From the IMG/VR virus record IMGVR_UViG_3300037227_000021, positions 1-28,358 of that record: a stretch of 28,358 nucleotides of DNA; one strand, written 5' to 3'. The stretch is from a virus. A program made the position numbers and the translations under genes. A model generated the notes under the pieces. That model was not told the DNA's origin and made no database searches. It was given only the letters and a program-made list of their open reading frames with translations. Positions 1 through 7,935 of this stretch are shown in pieces. The first letter of the stretch is position 1. Every line of letters starts with the position of its first letter.

Positions 1-190
1 GCTCACGCAGATTTTGCGTGTCGGCTTTCCTGATTTGGTCCTGGGAGCCAACCCAACAGCGCGCCACGCACCGCTTGTGCGCCTCGGTCAGAACGTCAAG
101 TCGCGCCCCAATGGCCGCCATGTCCTCCACACGCTCGCGCTCCATGGCGTCGAGCCTACGGACGATCACATCAACGCCGTCTTTGCTCAT
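1..190 (-). CDS. Coiled-coil protein, partial (3' end beyond window edge)
   Basis: An open frame starts at ATG 188-190 and runs 63 codons to the left edge without a stop. The start overlaps the TGA of the preceding gene as ATGA, so translation is probably coupled. The visible part is highly charged and helical: it begins MSKDGVDVIVRRLDAME and carries heptad-like leucine and isoleucine spacing, with two cysteines (near residues 41 and 45). There is no signal peptide or membrane segment in the visible part. I do not recognise a family. Its place directly behind a membrane-anchored coiled-coil gene suggests a partner protein. A lysis or host-interaction role is inference only. Confidence 0.6.
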   Translation of the reverse strand, partial: MSKDGVDVIVRRLDAMERERVEDMAAIGARLDVLTEAHKRCVARCWVGSQDQIRKADTQNLRE

Positions 191-696
191 CCACGCACCG
201 GCCTGGGGGTGGCGCCCGTCACGTCATGCGGGCGGCTCAGCTCCTCATTCTCATCACGCAGGCGCCGGTTCTCAGCCTCCTGCACGAGACGTTCGTTGCT
301 GGCTCGTATCGACGTCGCTGCGCCCGTGAGGGCCGTGTCGAAGCGCGCCCCGAGAGTGGTAAAACCCTTTTCAATGTCTGCAAAGGTCTTGTCGTGCGCC
401 TGCCAGGTGACCTCGACGAATTTCTGATTAAGCCGCTCCTCTGCATCCCGAAGGACAGAGACGGAATCCACCCTGCACGCAAGGCAGTTCTCGCGGATGC
501 CGGTGAAGGCCCGCGCGAGTTCTTTCATCGCCGCCGTGCCCTCCTTCTGCTGTTCGAGCACGCCCTTGAAGAACTCGTCTATGTGCACGAGAAGGCTCTT
601 GACGATGGACCGACCGGCCCAAAGCAGGAATCCGATCAGCGGAAACAGGATGGCGACTGCCACCCCGTAGTTCAGAAGCTTTTCGTTTGGAAACAT
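187..696 (-). CDS. Membrane-anchored coiled-coil protein (spanin-like or holin-like candidate)
   Basis: A 169-residue protein. Residues about 9-35 form one hydrophobic segment (YGVAVAILFPLIGFLLWAG), followed by a long charged helical region (about 40-155) likely to be coiled coil. A CxxC pair (NCLACRV) sits near residue 71. The layout, one N-terminal membrane anchor plus a long soluble coiled coil, resembles inner-membrane spanins of the Rz type, and it lies after the fibre genes where lysis genes often are. No endolysin or Rz1-like lipoprotein is visible, so the function is unproven. A GAGGAG ribosome binding site lies about 12 bases upstream of the ATG. The stop overlaps the next start as ATGA. 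The 110-base gap upstream holds nothing else I can support. Confidence 0.7.
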   Translation of the reverse strand: MFPNEKLLNYGVAVAILFPLIGFLLWAGRSIVKSLLVHIDEFFKGVLEQQKEGTAAMKELARAFTGIRENCLACRVDSVSVLRDAEERLNQKFVEVTWQAHDKTFADIEKGFTTLGARFDTALTGAATSIRASNERLVQEAENRRLRDENEELSRPHDVTGATPRPVRG

Positions 697-806
697 GGCG
701 CTGCGCTACTCCTCACTCGTTTGATCGGCTCGGCGTGGGCCTCCCATATGACGATCACGAGTCATCGAGCTTTCACCGTGATTTCTCCCACTATACCCGC
801 TAGCTC

Positions 807-3800
807 CTAGTGCCCCCACTGCTGCACGGTTAGTTGCGCGTCTTCCCAGACGTTGGATGACTTGTTGCTATAGCAAGTCAGCCCGCCACCTGACCACAGG
901 TTGCACAGCGACAAGTACACGGTGTGATTCCCAGCCGCCAGGGTTACTGTTCCTTGTGCGCTGATATTAAATGGGGCAGTGTTACCTGGGCTGCTCATCC
1001 CGTATGCAATCGCAGTGCTGTCGTAGGACAGGTAGAGCCCGCAGATGTAGGTTGCGGATGAGTTTGTGTGCCCTGTCAGCATTCCGTTGACGACGAACTG
1101 CGACGCCGTAGAAGTCGACGTAACGGAAACTGACGCGAGAGTGGTGCACACGCCGACTCCCGCCGATCTGTCCGCCGCATTTGCGGCTGAGTACACGTTC
1201 ACCACGTGGTCGGCGGTGACATTCATTGGCGTATACCCCAGCGCCGTGGTCACGTCCGAAGATCCAATGTTCGCAGTGTTGGTCACGAGCCCGGACGCAT
1301 TAACGGTGAGCTTGGTGTACGTGCCCGCAGTGACGACCGACCCGAGGGCGCTGGTGACGTCCGACGAACTGAGCGAGCCGACGGACGTCACCAGGCCGTC
1401 GGAAACGTTGATTGCGGTAACGTGAGTGCCGTTGACCCCGTTGGGCCCAAGCGGGGTGTACGGGGCGTTCGTGACATGCGTGGAATCGGTGAACACGGCA
1501 AAGCTTGGTGATGAGCATGTTCCGCTACACCCGATGCCAGTGCCAGAGCCATTGGTTACGCAGGTTGGGGCGCCCGTGGTCAGGTAGGTGAGTACCTGGC
1601 CGGCAGAGCAGACGCCGGCGGCTGGCAGGAGTAGATCGGCGATGGCGTGGCCATTATTAGTCAAATTGGTGCTGGTCAGCGCGCCATACAGCAACAAGTC
1701 GCCCAATCTGTCGAGCTGTCCGACCAAGGTACCTGTAAAATTCATCCCTGAGTAACCGGGAGTGAGCGACGTGTAAAAGTTCATAGCCCCCACAGATTGA
1801 TCATAGAGCTGCGCCATTCCGTACTGATTGTTGCTGCCCGGACCATACTTCATTTGGTAGCCTGAGTACGTCGCGTTGAATCCAATTGCGGGTGCGTAAG
1901 TTCCGCTGTTTAACGTGATTTTGGCCCCGTTAATACCTGCGGCTAGTGTCGTACCCGCACCAGTCAAATTGATCGTTCCACTCGAAACCTCATTCCCGCT
2001 CGGATCGAACTGCGTCTGCCCACTGTTCCCGATGCTGAGTAGTGCAGGCGCTGCGCTGGCGTTGCCGATGCTGGCGTTCACCTCGGTCGTGGTCGACGTT
2101 CCGGTGCCAGTCCCCGTGACCGTGACGGAAACGGTTCCGGTGGCAGTTTTCGTCAGCGTCGCGTAGCCGGTCGCCGTGATGGTGCCCGTGCCTGTGAGGG
2201 TGCCTGTGCCCGCGCCGGTCGCAGTCCCGGTGACGGTGGCGGTGACGATAAGAGTGCCGGTGCTCGTGGCGGTCGTGCTCGCCGTCGCGGTCCCGGTGCC
2301 AGTGCCAGTGAGGTTGCCGGTGGCAGTGTAGTAGGGTGGGGGGAGCGCTTGCAGCGCGCTCACAATTCGCGAGTCATCCCCCGCCGCAACCGTGCCCGCA
2401 GTCGTCCCTACATCCTTGGTTGCGGCGTTGCCTGCGGTTGTGCCGCTGACCACGAGCCCCTTGGTGTCGTACTGCACGAGCTTGTTTGTTGCGCCGGAGG
2501 CAGTAATGGCGGTGTTGGCCGCGACGTCACTTGCCCATGAGGCTACGCCAGTGCCATCGGTGTGAAGGGCCTGATTCGCACTGCCAGCCGTGGTGGGGAG
2601 AGTGAGCGCCCACGTGCCAGCAGTGGCGGCGGGCTGGATTGTGACGGTGCCGGAGGTGGAGCCAAGAACTTGGTAGCTTTGAGCCGCGAAGTAGTTGCTG
2701 CCCGCCATTGTCCAATTTGTAGGATTCAACGTACCAACAAGCGCGACGCTGCTAGCAGATGGCTTGGCGTAGAACCGAATGGCTCCCACTTCACTTCCAG
2801 CAGACCCACCCATTATCGCATTCATGGCAGCGAATCGGATCGGGTTTCCAGAGCCGTTGTTCTGCACGAAGTTCCAAGACTGTGAACTCGCGCCACCGTC
2901 TACCATTTGGTATTTTCCTGCATAGGTCTGCAATGAGAAGATCACAGGGTTCCATGAACACACATCTGTGTTCGTTCCCATGTAGCAGAGCTGTGTGGTA
3001 TTCACCCCGACAGCTATACCATTGTCATAGATGAGAGAGTTTCCTTCGGCGGTAGACGTCTCAGTTGACGTTGCGGTAGATGTTGTAGTAGTCGTGAACT
3101 TCGGCAAGTAGTTTTTTGTACCTGAGCCAGTGATACCGGCCAGGGTGGTATTGATCACGGTGATTGTGTCTGTGGTCGAGGCGCTTGATACCGTGGCCGT
3201 GCCGGTCCCTGTGCCTGTCTGCTTGATGATTTGGATGCCCGCGCCAGCGGTGATCTGGCCTGTCGCAAGGGACGTTCCAAATGCGGTGCCGTTGGCGGAA
3301 AGCGCCAGTGAAGAGACGGTCGCCGTGGCGGTGTTGGTTCCGGTGCCAGTACGCTGAGAGCAGACGATGTTTCCACCGCATACGAGCGTATTGGTTGAGG
3401 CGCGTGCGTCGGTCAGTCGCGGGTCGTCGGTGCCTACAACGTGGCTAGAATCGGCGCTCGTGTCGACGGGCAAGAAACTCCTAGAAATATGGCTATCTGT
3501 GCCGGTACACGCAATCACGCCGGAACCTGGCGTTGTGGTGCAGATGTCGGTTTGAGTAACCGAGTAGTTGCCGGCGACGACTTTGGAACTGTATGGAAGA
3601 TGTTCTACCGCGTAGGGTACAAATGGGTAGTTAGTGACCGGCGCGCCAGAGGACATCACTCGGTCGTATCCCGTGCTATTCGCCACGGCAACGAAGACGC
3701 CGTTACCATACTGGATGTTGGTCCAGCTATGGTTTGTTGGGTTACTGCGTAGGGTCCAGGCCACGCCGTCGGGTGAGGTCATGACCTGATTTGGGAAGCC

Positions 3801-4889
3801 TCCAGATGCCACGGCTACGAAAGTCTTTTCGCCATAGTTCAACGCGCGCCAGTTATTGTCCGCAGGGGTTGTCTGCCCCGTCCAATTTGCGCCATCTACA
3901 GAGGTCATTGCTCGGTTGCCCATGCCGGATGTCGAGGTTGAAACCCACAATCCATCGCCATATGTGAGGCCAAACCAGTTGTTAGCCGCTGGGGTAGAGT
4001 GGCTTGTCCAAGTCGTGCCATCTGGCGAAGACATAGCCGCGCCTGCGTCCCCGACAGCGACGTAGACGTTATTGGCGTACCACACGTTGTTCCACGCGGC
4101 AGATGGGATACCTGTTCCGAGTGTCCACGTCACGCAATCGGGGCTAGTCATGACCTGATTTGCAGTCCCTGTACTCGCAACTGCGACAAATCCATATACG
4201 CTTCCGTATGCTACCGACTGCCACGCATTGGTGGTAGTGGGTGTAGTTTGCCGTGTCCAATTTGCGCCATCAAGCGATGACATTGCCTGGTGACTTGAGC
4301 CATTCTGCGAGACTGCGCAGAAAACACCGTTTCCGAAAACTACACTGGTCCATTGCTGGTTGATGTCCGACGATGTTGTCCGTACCGTCCACTGGATTCC
4401 ATCGGGCGATGTCATCACCTGGTGTAGACCGTCAGATCCACCGTAGGCGACAGAGACGAAGCGACCTCCGTTATATGTGATGCCGTACCAGCTAGCCGAG
4501 TTGTTGGGCACGGGTGTTCGGCTGACCCAGGTAGTCCCTAATGGATTGATCCACGCATTAAGGCCACCGTTGGAGTCGGCGACGGGAATAGCCCAGGCTT
4601 GTGGTATTGCAGTGCCAATGTCGTTTGATAGGATGGTACTGGTCGAACACGCGTTCAGCGTGATGATCGATCCGCCGGGCAAGTTGACGACCGCCCCACG
4701 GGAAGCCTGCGAGCAAAACACCTGCCCGGTCTTGTGACTGGCGTTGATGGTCGTGGCGTCCTTCTGGGCAGCGCCGGCCGGGCCGGATGTTCCGTCTGTG
4801 CCTTCGGTCGTGGTCACACCCCATGCGGCGGGCGGCAGCGCCAGCGAGACGATGAACCAACCGAGGAGAATCGCGCGCGTGCGTTTCAT
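807..4889 (-). CDS. Giant tail-fibre-like protein with signal peptide and seven-bladed propeller
   Basis: A 1360-residue protein. The start at 4887-4889 is chosen because it overlaps the preceding stop as ATGA and begins a classic Sec signal: MKRTR, a hydrophobic core AILLGWFIVSLAL, then PPAAWG. A start 11 codons upstream is possible but would spoil the signal. Residues about 119-420 hold seven repeats of about 43 residues (W...V.YGNG.FVAVA..G..NQVMTSPDG..WT), the pattern of an Asp-box/BNR seven-bladed beta-propeller. Tail-fibre motifs GTDDPRL and AGDDSRI follow, together with Thr/Gly/Ala-rich stretches (TGTGTATxT). The C-terminal part has paired SSDVT.ALG repeats and a beta-rich tip ending QQWGH. 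It is probably a receptor-binding fibre or a secreted adhesin. A Sec signal is unusual for a virion fibre. G+C is lower than in the head genes. Confidence 0.82.
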   Translation of the reverse strand: MKRTRAILLGWFIVSLALPPAAWGVTTTEGTDGTSGPAGAAQKDATTINASHKTGQVFCSQASRGAVVNLPGGSIITLNACSTSTILSNDIGTAIPQAWAIPVADSNGGLNAWINPLGTTWVSRTPVPNNSASWYGITYNGGRFVSVAYGGSDGLHQVMTSPDGIQWTVRTTSSDINQQWTSVVFGNGVFCAVSQNGSSHQAMSSLDGANWTRQTTPTTTNAWQSVAYGSVYGFVAVASTGTANQVMTSPDCVTWTLGTGIPSAAWNNVWYANNVYVAVGDAGAAMSSPDGTTWTSHSTPAANNWFGLTYGDGLWVSTSTSGMGNRAMTSVDGANWTGQTTPADNNWRALNYGEKTFVAVASGGFPNQVMTSPDGVAWTLRSNPTNHSWTNIQYGNGVFVAVANSTGYDRVMSSGAPVTNYPFVPYAVEHLPYSSKVVAGNYSVTQTDICTTTPGSGVIACTGTDSHISRSFLPVDTSADSSHVVGTDDPRLTDARASTNTLVCGGNIVCSQRTGTGTNTATATVSSLALSANGTAFGTSLATGQITAGAGIQIIKQTGTGTGTATVSSASTTDTITVINTTLAGITGSGTKNYLPKFTTTTTSTATSTETSTAEGNSLIYDNGIAVGVNTTQLCYMGTNTDVCSWNPVIFSLQTYAGKYQMVDGGASSQSWNFVQNNGSGNPIRFAAMNAIMGGSAGSEVGAIRFYAKPSASSVALVGTLNPTNWTMAGSNYFAAQSYQVLGSTSGTVTIQPAATAGTWALTLPTTAGSANQALHTDGTGVASWASDVAANTAITASGATNKLVQYDTKGLVVSGTTAGNAATKDVGTTAGTVAAGDDSRIVSALQALPPPYYTATGNLTGTGTGTATASTTATSTGTLIVTATVTGTATGAGTGTLTGTGTITATGYATLTKTATGTVSVTVTGTGTGTSTTTEVNASIGNASAAPALLSIGNSGQTQFDPSGNEVSSGTINLTGAGTTLAAGINGAKITLNSGTYAPAIGFNATYSGYQMKYGPGSNNQYGMAQLYDQSVGAMNFYTSLTPGYSGMNFTGTLVGQLDRLGDLLLYGALTSTNLTNNGHAIADLLLPAAGVCSAGQVLTYLTTGAPTCVTNGSGTGIGCSGTCSSPSFAVFTDSTHVTNAPYTPLGPNGVNGTHVTAINVSDGLVTSVGSLSSSDVTSALGSVVTAGTYTKLTVNASGLVTNTANIGSSDVTTALGYTPMNVTADHVVNVYSAANAADRSAGVGVCTTLASVSVTSTSTASQFVVNGMLTGHTNSSATYICGLYLSYDSTAIAYGMSSPGNTAPFNISAQGTVTLAAGNHTVYLSLCNLWSGGGLTCYSNKSSNVWEDAQLTVQQWGH
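2080..2335 (-). repeat. Thr/Gly/Ala low-complexity shaft coding region
   Basis: This stretch of the fibre gene encodes about 80 residues dominated by alternating threonine (units such as TGTGTATA and VTVTGTGT). Codons for the repeated residues vary (ACC, ACT, ACG, GGC, GGG), so the amino-acid pattern rather than the DNA repeat seems to be kept. Shorter stretches of the same kind lie near 3060-3100, 3185-3230 and 3310-3350. Boundaries are approximate. Confidence 0.7.
3630..4535 (-). repeat. Seven Asp-box-type propeller repeats within the fibre gene
   Basis: At protein level the repeat-initial tryptophans fall at residues 134, 180, 223, 266, 305, 347 and 389, a spacing of 39-46. Most units share YGNG.FVAVA followed by MTSPDG..WT. 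The last unit lacks its final strand, and the first is preceded by a lone TTWVSRT strand, the usual ring closure of a propeller. The DNA copies have diverged, so this is an old duplication rather than a recent tandem repeat. Confidence 0.8.
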
Positions 4890-4966
4890 GCGAACACCTT
4901 CCATGCGACGTCGATGGCCCAAGCCAGAAGCAACATCGTTGCCAGGATGATTGCTCCGCTTCTCAT
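4886..4966 (-). CDS. Tiny single-span membrane protein (26 aa)
   Basis: The ATG at 4964-4966 overlaps the preceding TGA as ATGA, and its own TGA overlaps the fibre ATG as ATGA. The peptide is 26 residues, starting MRSGAIILATMLLLAWAID: one arginine, then a hydrophobic helix long enough to span a membrane, then a short WKVFA tail. No family recognised. The double overlap and its place between another small membrane ORF and a signal-peptide gene support that it is translated. It may be a holin-like or pinholin-like peptide, or only a coupling leader. Confidence 0.5.
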   Translation of the reverse strand: MRSGAIILATMLLLAWAIDVAWKVFA

Positions 4967-5097
4967 CGAGAGAACCTTTCCACGCCGCCGAACATCCAGC
5001 CCCATGCGGCCCACGCGGCGAAAATGACGGCCAGGCCGGTCGTGAAGAAAGCCACCAGAATCGCAGCGTCGATGTAGATGTCTTTGCGTAGGGTCAT
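4963..5097 (-). CDS. Small single-span membrane protein (44 aa)
   Basis: The ATG at 5095-5097 lies 6 bases after the stop of the 698-residue tail gene. The 44-residue product has a short charged N-terminus (MTLRKDIYIDA), one long hydrophobic stretch (about residues 11-36, rich in Ala, Phe and Trp) and a short basic end (VERFSR). The stop overlaps the next tiny gene as ATGA. No clear Shine-Dalgarno is visible, so it probably relies on coupling with the gene upstream. Small membrane proteins at this place in phage genomes are often holins or accessory lysis proteins, but no specific family is recognised. Confidence 0.55.
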   Translation of the reverse strand: MTLRKDIYIDAAILVAFFTTGLAVIFAAWAAWGWMFGGVERFSR

Positions 5098-5103
5098 GTA
5101 TAC

Positions 5104-7200
5104 TCAGTTTGACAGGATTTCCAGAGCCGCCGCGTAGACGGTTGTGGTCGTGCTGCTCGTGTTTTGCAGGCTGAAACTCACGTAATTTGCGACCGTGCTG
5201 TTGAATGTTCCCGATGTTGCGGCCTGTACGCCACTCGCCCCGATGGCTCCGACCTCTTCTTGTCCCGCACCCAAGTGCGTGGCGCTCGCCCCGATAGCCT
5301 GCACGCCCGAGATGCATTCGGCGTAGCGCGTGCCCGCGTTGGTGGCGGCGGTAGCGTAGCAGGTCACGACAGCAGCGTCGCTGGTTGTACCTGCCGAACC
5401 GACGCGCAGACGCCCAGTGATGATGGTCGTGGCTGCTGGGTGGTAGCTGGTGGAGACGCGAAACACGCTTCCAACCTTGAGTGAGTTGGCCGGGATGGGG
5501 AGTTGCGCTACAATGACCTCGGTGGTGGTCGTGACGGTGGCTGCGGCAGCCGTGGTCTTGAGCCCGTTGGCGCCGCCACCGCCGCCTCCACCTCCGGCAC
5601 CAGCGCTGCCCGTGCCGATGACGAGCGACAGGCCCTGGACCAAAAGCACGTGGGCGGCGTCGCTCGACGAGAGCACCAGCTTGACCGGCAGCTTGCCGCC
5701 TGGATTCGTGATGCTCGCCTGAAGCAAAATCTGCGTGTAGGAGCCCGTCCCCGTGTAGGTCATCGTGGCCGCGGTCGTGCCGTCGGCGGTGTCCTTGGTG
5801 CCGCCAATCATCACAGCTATCGTCCCGGTGGTACCAACGTCGGCGTTCGCCCAACCGTTCAGCTCGACGGGGATGGAGCCGGTGGGCAGGTTGTCGAAGT
5901 CGCCTACCGTCTGCGCGGCCGCTGGGACCACGGGCGTCGTGCTCAGGGTCGGATAGGTGTCGACCAGGGGGACGACGATGGATCCACTCGGGGTGATACC
6001 GGCCATCGCGAGCGCGAATGGGCACTTGATCCACGTGGCGTGCGACGGGTCGCTATAGCGCAGAAAAATCGTGACCGGCGTCGGCGAGGTCGTGCTCAAC
6101 ACCGGAATCGCGACGAGCTTTGACGTTGGTCCGAAAGGGATGTCGGCCGCTTGATTGTACTGCGGGGCCATCGGGACAGCAGACATGGTGAGCGGCGGGG
6201 AGACAATCTCGAATAGGTCAGTCCCTACGCCTTCGTCGTCCTTCAAAATCTTCCACTTGAACACCGTTACGCCTGTCGAATCGTCGTCGACGTAGACCTC
6301 GGGCAGATTCGCAGTCCAAAGTCCAGCCGTCAGCGAGCTGAGTCCAGGCGTACCCGCCAAGGTGATGAAGTTCTGCGGCCCCTCGGCATCGCCAGATAAG
6401 TATGTCCACGACATATCGAGCGTCTCGTTGCTGGCGCCTTCGCTGGTGAGCTGCGGGCCGGTCAATAGCTCATAGGCCAGCGTGGACGTGTAGCTGCTCG
6501 CCGTCGCGAACGTCAGCGTAGTGGTGTCGACCACGATAGGGTCGGCCGTGGTCAGCGTCCGCCAACGAGGCGTACCATCGCCGGAATCTTGCACCTCGAC
6601 CACCATACCGTGGCAAAGCCCGGCGGGAGTATTGGCGTCGGCGACGCGACGAATGACTGCCTTGACGGAATAGCTTCCGGTGTGGAGAACCTCGTAGATT
6701 CCAGCGCGCATCATCGACGATGGCTCGCTGTAAAACGGATCTACAAACAAGCGCTCACCAAATTCGACAACGACATTCGCGACGTCATTGTAGCGATAAA
6801 GGAAGCCAACGTTGTTGGCCTGCCAGGTGCTCACCCCTGCGATCTGCGTCCACTGGCTAAAGGAGAATCCATAGCCCATCGCATAGGCCGTGTAGCCAGT
6901 GCAGGGTGCGCGCAGAAGCGGATCGGGAATTTCGGATGGGTAGAGGGTCGAGGCGACCACGGCCGGCGGGAGCGGTGGGACTTCCGGATGTTGATGCGTC
7001 CCCTTGGCGTAGGTGAGATCGCTCGGGTCGCCAGCGCTGCCTCCTCCGCCGTCCATGGTTGGAATCGCCAGCGACGGCTGGGGCAAATCCTCCAGCCGAG
7101 CCGCATCCGCCGGGGCAACGGGCGCGCCGAGATTGCGCCCCGTGACGGCTCCTTGCCCGTCGCGGTTCAATCCCCAAAGTCGGCGCGGACCCTTGGCCAT
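5104..7200 (-). CDS. Large tail-tip/fibre-associated protein (698 aa)
   Basis: A 698-residue beta-rich protein in the fibre cluster, starting at ATG 7198-7200, one base after the stop of the gene upstream. The first 80 residues are proline- and glycine-rich and flexible. Residues about 85-425 are of unknown fold. Residues about 433-530 form a domain also present in the 197-residue protein at 10214-10807 (shared TGT.A..IGGT, then SY...I, NPGG..PVKL.L.SS). A glycine run follows at about 536-543. The C-terminal domain (about 550-698) has LPIPANSLKVGSVFRV and LRVGSAGTTSDA, patterns common in phage fibre domains. No catalytic motif is seen. Probable role: tail-tip structural or adhesion protein. 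Confidence 0.75.
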   Translation of the reverse strand: MAKGPRRLWGLNRDGQGAVTGRNLGAPVAPADAARLEDLPQPSLAIPTMDGGGGSAGDPSDLTYAKGTHQHPEVPPLPPAVVASTLYPSEIPDPLLRAPCTGYTAYAMGYGFSFSQWTQIAGVSTWQANNVGFLYRYNDVANVVVEFGERLFVDPFYSEPSSMMRAGIYEVLHTGSYSVKAVIRRVADANTPAGLCHGMVVEVQDSGDGTPRWRTLTTADPIVVDTTTLTFATASSYTSTLAYELLTGPQLTSEGASNETLDMSWTYLSGDAEGPQNFITLAGTPGLSSLTAGLWTANLPEVYVDDDSTGVTVFKWKILKDDEGVGTDLFEIVSPPLTMSAVPMAPQYNQAADIPFGPTSKLVAIPVLSTTSPTPVTIFLRYSDPSHATWIKCPFALAMAGITPSGSIVVPLVDTYPTLSTTPVVPAAAQTVGDFDNLPTGSIPVELNGWANADVGTTGTIAVMIGGTKDTADGTTAATMTYTGTGSYTQILLQASITNPGGKLPVKLVLSSSDAAHVLLVQGLSLVIGTGSAGAGGGGGGGGANGLKTTAAAATVTTTTEVIVAQLPIPANSLKVGSVFRVSTSYHPAATTIITGRLRVGSAGTTSDAAVVTCYATAATNAGTRYAECISGVQAIGASATHLGAGQEEVGAIGASGVQAATSGTFNSTVANYVSFSLQNTSSTTTTVYAAALEILSN

Positions 7201-7201
7201 C

Positions 7202-7927
7202 CTAGTATCCGGCTAGTCGGAAGCTCACCACGCAGGTCGATCCGGCTCCCGCATTGCTCACGATGATTTGAGAGGTGTTGGCACCGAGTGACTTGATTGT
7301 TACTATGGTTGTTGATGGGGATAAGTCGGCATAATTCGCCGATTCGTAATAAATCCCCGATGGCATTGCCGCTCCAGCAGATAGCGTGATGACCGTGACG
7401 CCGTTTCCCCCGGTCAAGGGTATCGTTACCCTTCCCATCACCTCGAGAAAAATCGTAGAGCTGCCCATCTGCGTTTGCAGAATCGTCCCGAGCGTGGCGC
7501 CATTGTTGGCTGAAACTCCAGTAACTGAAGCCGTTGCGGCCGTGGTGGGGAGCAATGCCGCTATATCTGTGTAGCTGTGTCCCCACTTTTCCCAGTTACT
7601 GCCGTCTGAAGACGGTTTCGTCCCGACCGTTGACGTGTGCCCGACCTTAACCCGGTATGTGTTGTAAGAGTCGGTAACGTCTGTGGTTAGCATACCTTGG
7701 GTATAGGTGAGCGTGCTTTTCCAAGCGGTCACGCCAAGGAACCCGGCCAAATTCTTGAACAGGAATGCAAGGTGGTCCGCCGCGCTCTTGTAAGCCTGCG
7801 CCCACGTCGAGGCGTTGATCTCGTCGACGCCATCCTGGGGGAGGTTGAAAACGGGCATAGTGCCCCATGCGGGCGCGACGTCCGGTGCTTGGACTCCTGT
7901 TGGGTTGCCTGTGTATGGTGTTGCCAT
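7202..7927 (-). CDS. Putative tail fibre / carbohydrate-binding tail protein (241 aa)
   Basis: A 241-residue protein. The N-terminal 65 residues (FNLPQDGVDEINASTWAQ) resemble the baseplate-attachment segment of short fibres. Residues about 72-117 read Y..GMLTTDVTDSYNTYRV with P..DGSNWEKWG, a pattern similar to small chitin-binding modules of the CBM5/12 type. Residues 120-170 are Ala/Thr-rich, and the end is a beta domain finishing VSFRLAGY. A GAGGAA ribosome binding site sits just before the ATG. Its G+C is visibly lower than that of the baseplate genes. Likely receptor or cell-wall glycan binding; the assignment rests on pattern and position. Confidence 0.68.
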   Translation of the reverse strand: MATPYTGNPTGVQAPDVAPAWGTMPVFNLPQDGVDEINASTWAQAYKSAADHLAFLFKNLAGFLGVTAWKSTLTYTQGMLTTDVTDSYNTYRVKVGHTSTVGTKPSSDGSNWEKWGHSYTDIAALLPTTAATASVTGVSANNGATLGTILQTQMGSSTIFLEVMGRVTIPLTGGNGVTVITLSAGAAMPSGIYYESANYADLSPSTTIVTIKSLGANTSQIIVSNAGAGSTCVVSFRLAGY

Positions 7928-7935
7928 TGGTTCCT

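Noticed and set aside
706-765. 19-codon ORF in the 110-base gap between the fibre gene and the membrane coiled-coil gene
   Set aside because: Too short, charged and lacking a clear ribosome binding site; could be chance.
2080-2335. DNA minisatellite or CRISPR-like array
   Set aside because: Units vary in length and sequence and there are no spacers; the repetition is at the amino-acid level of the fibre.
4886-6034. Minus-strand 382-codon frame overlapping the 698-residue gene
   Set aside because: Extremely Arg/His-rich, out of frame with the beta-rich protein; only its last 26 codons (the tiny membrane ORF) look real.
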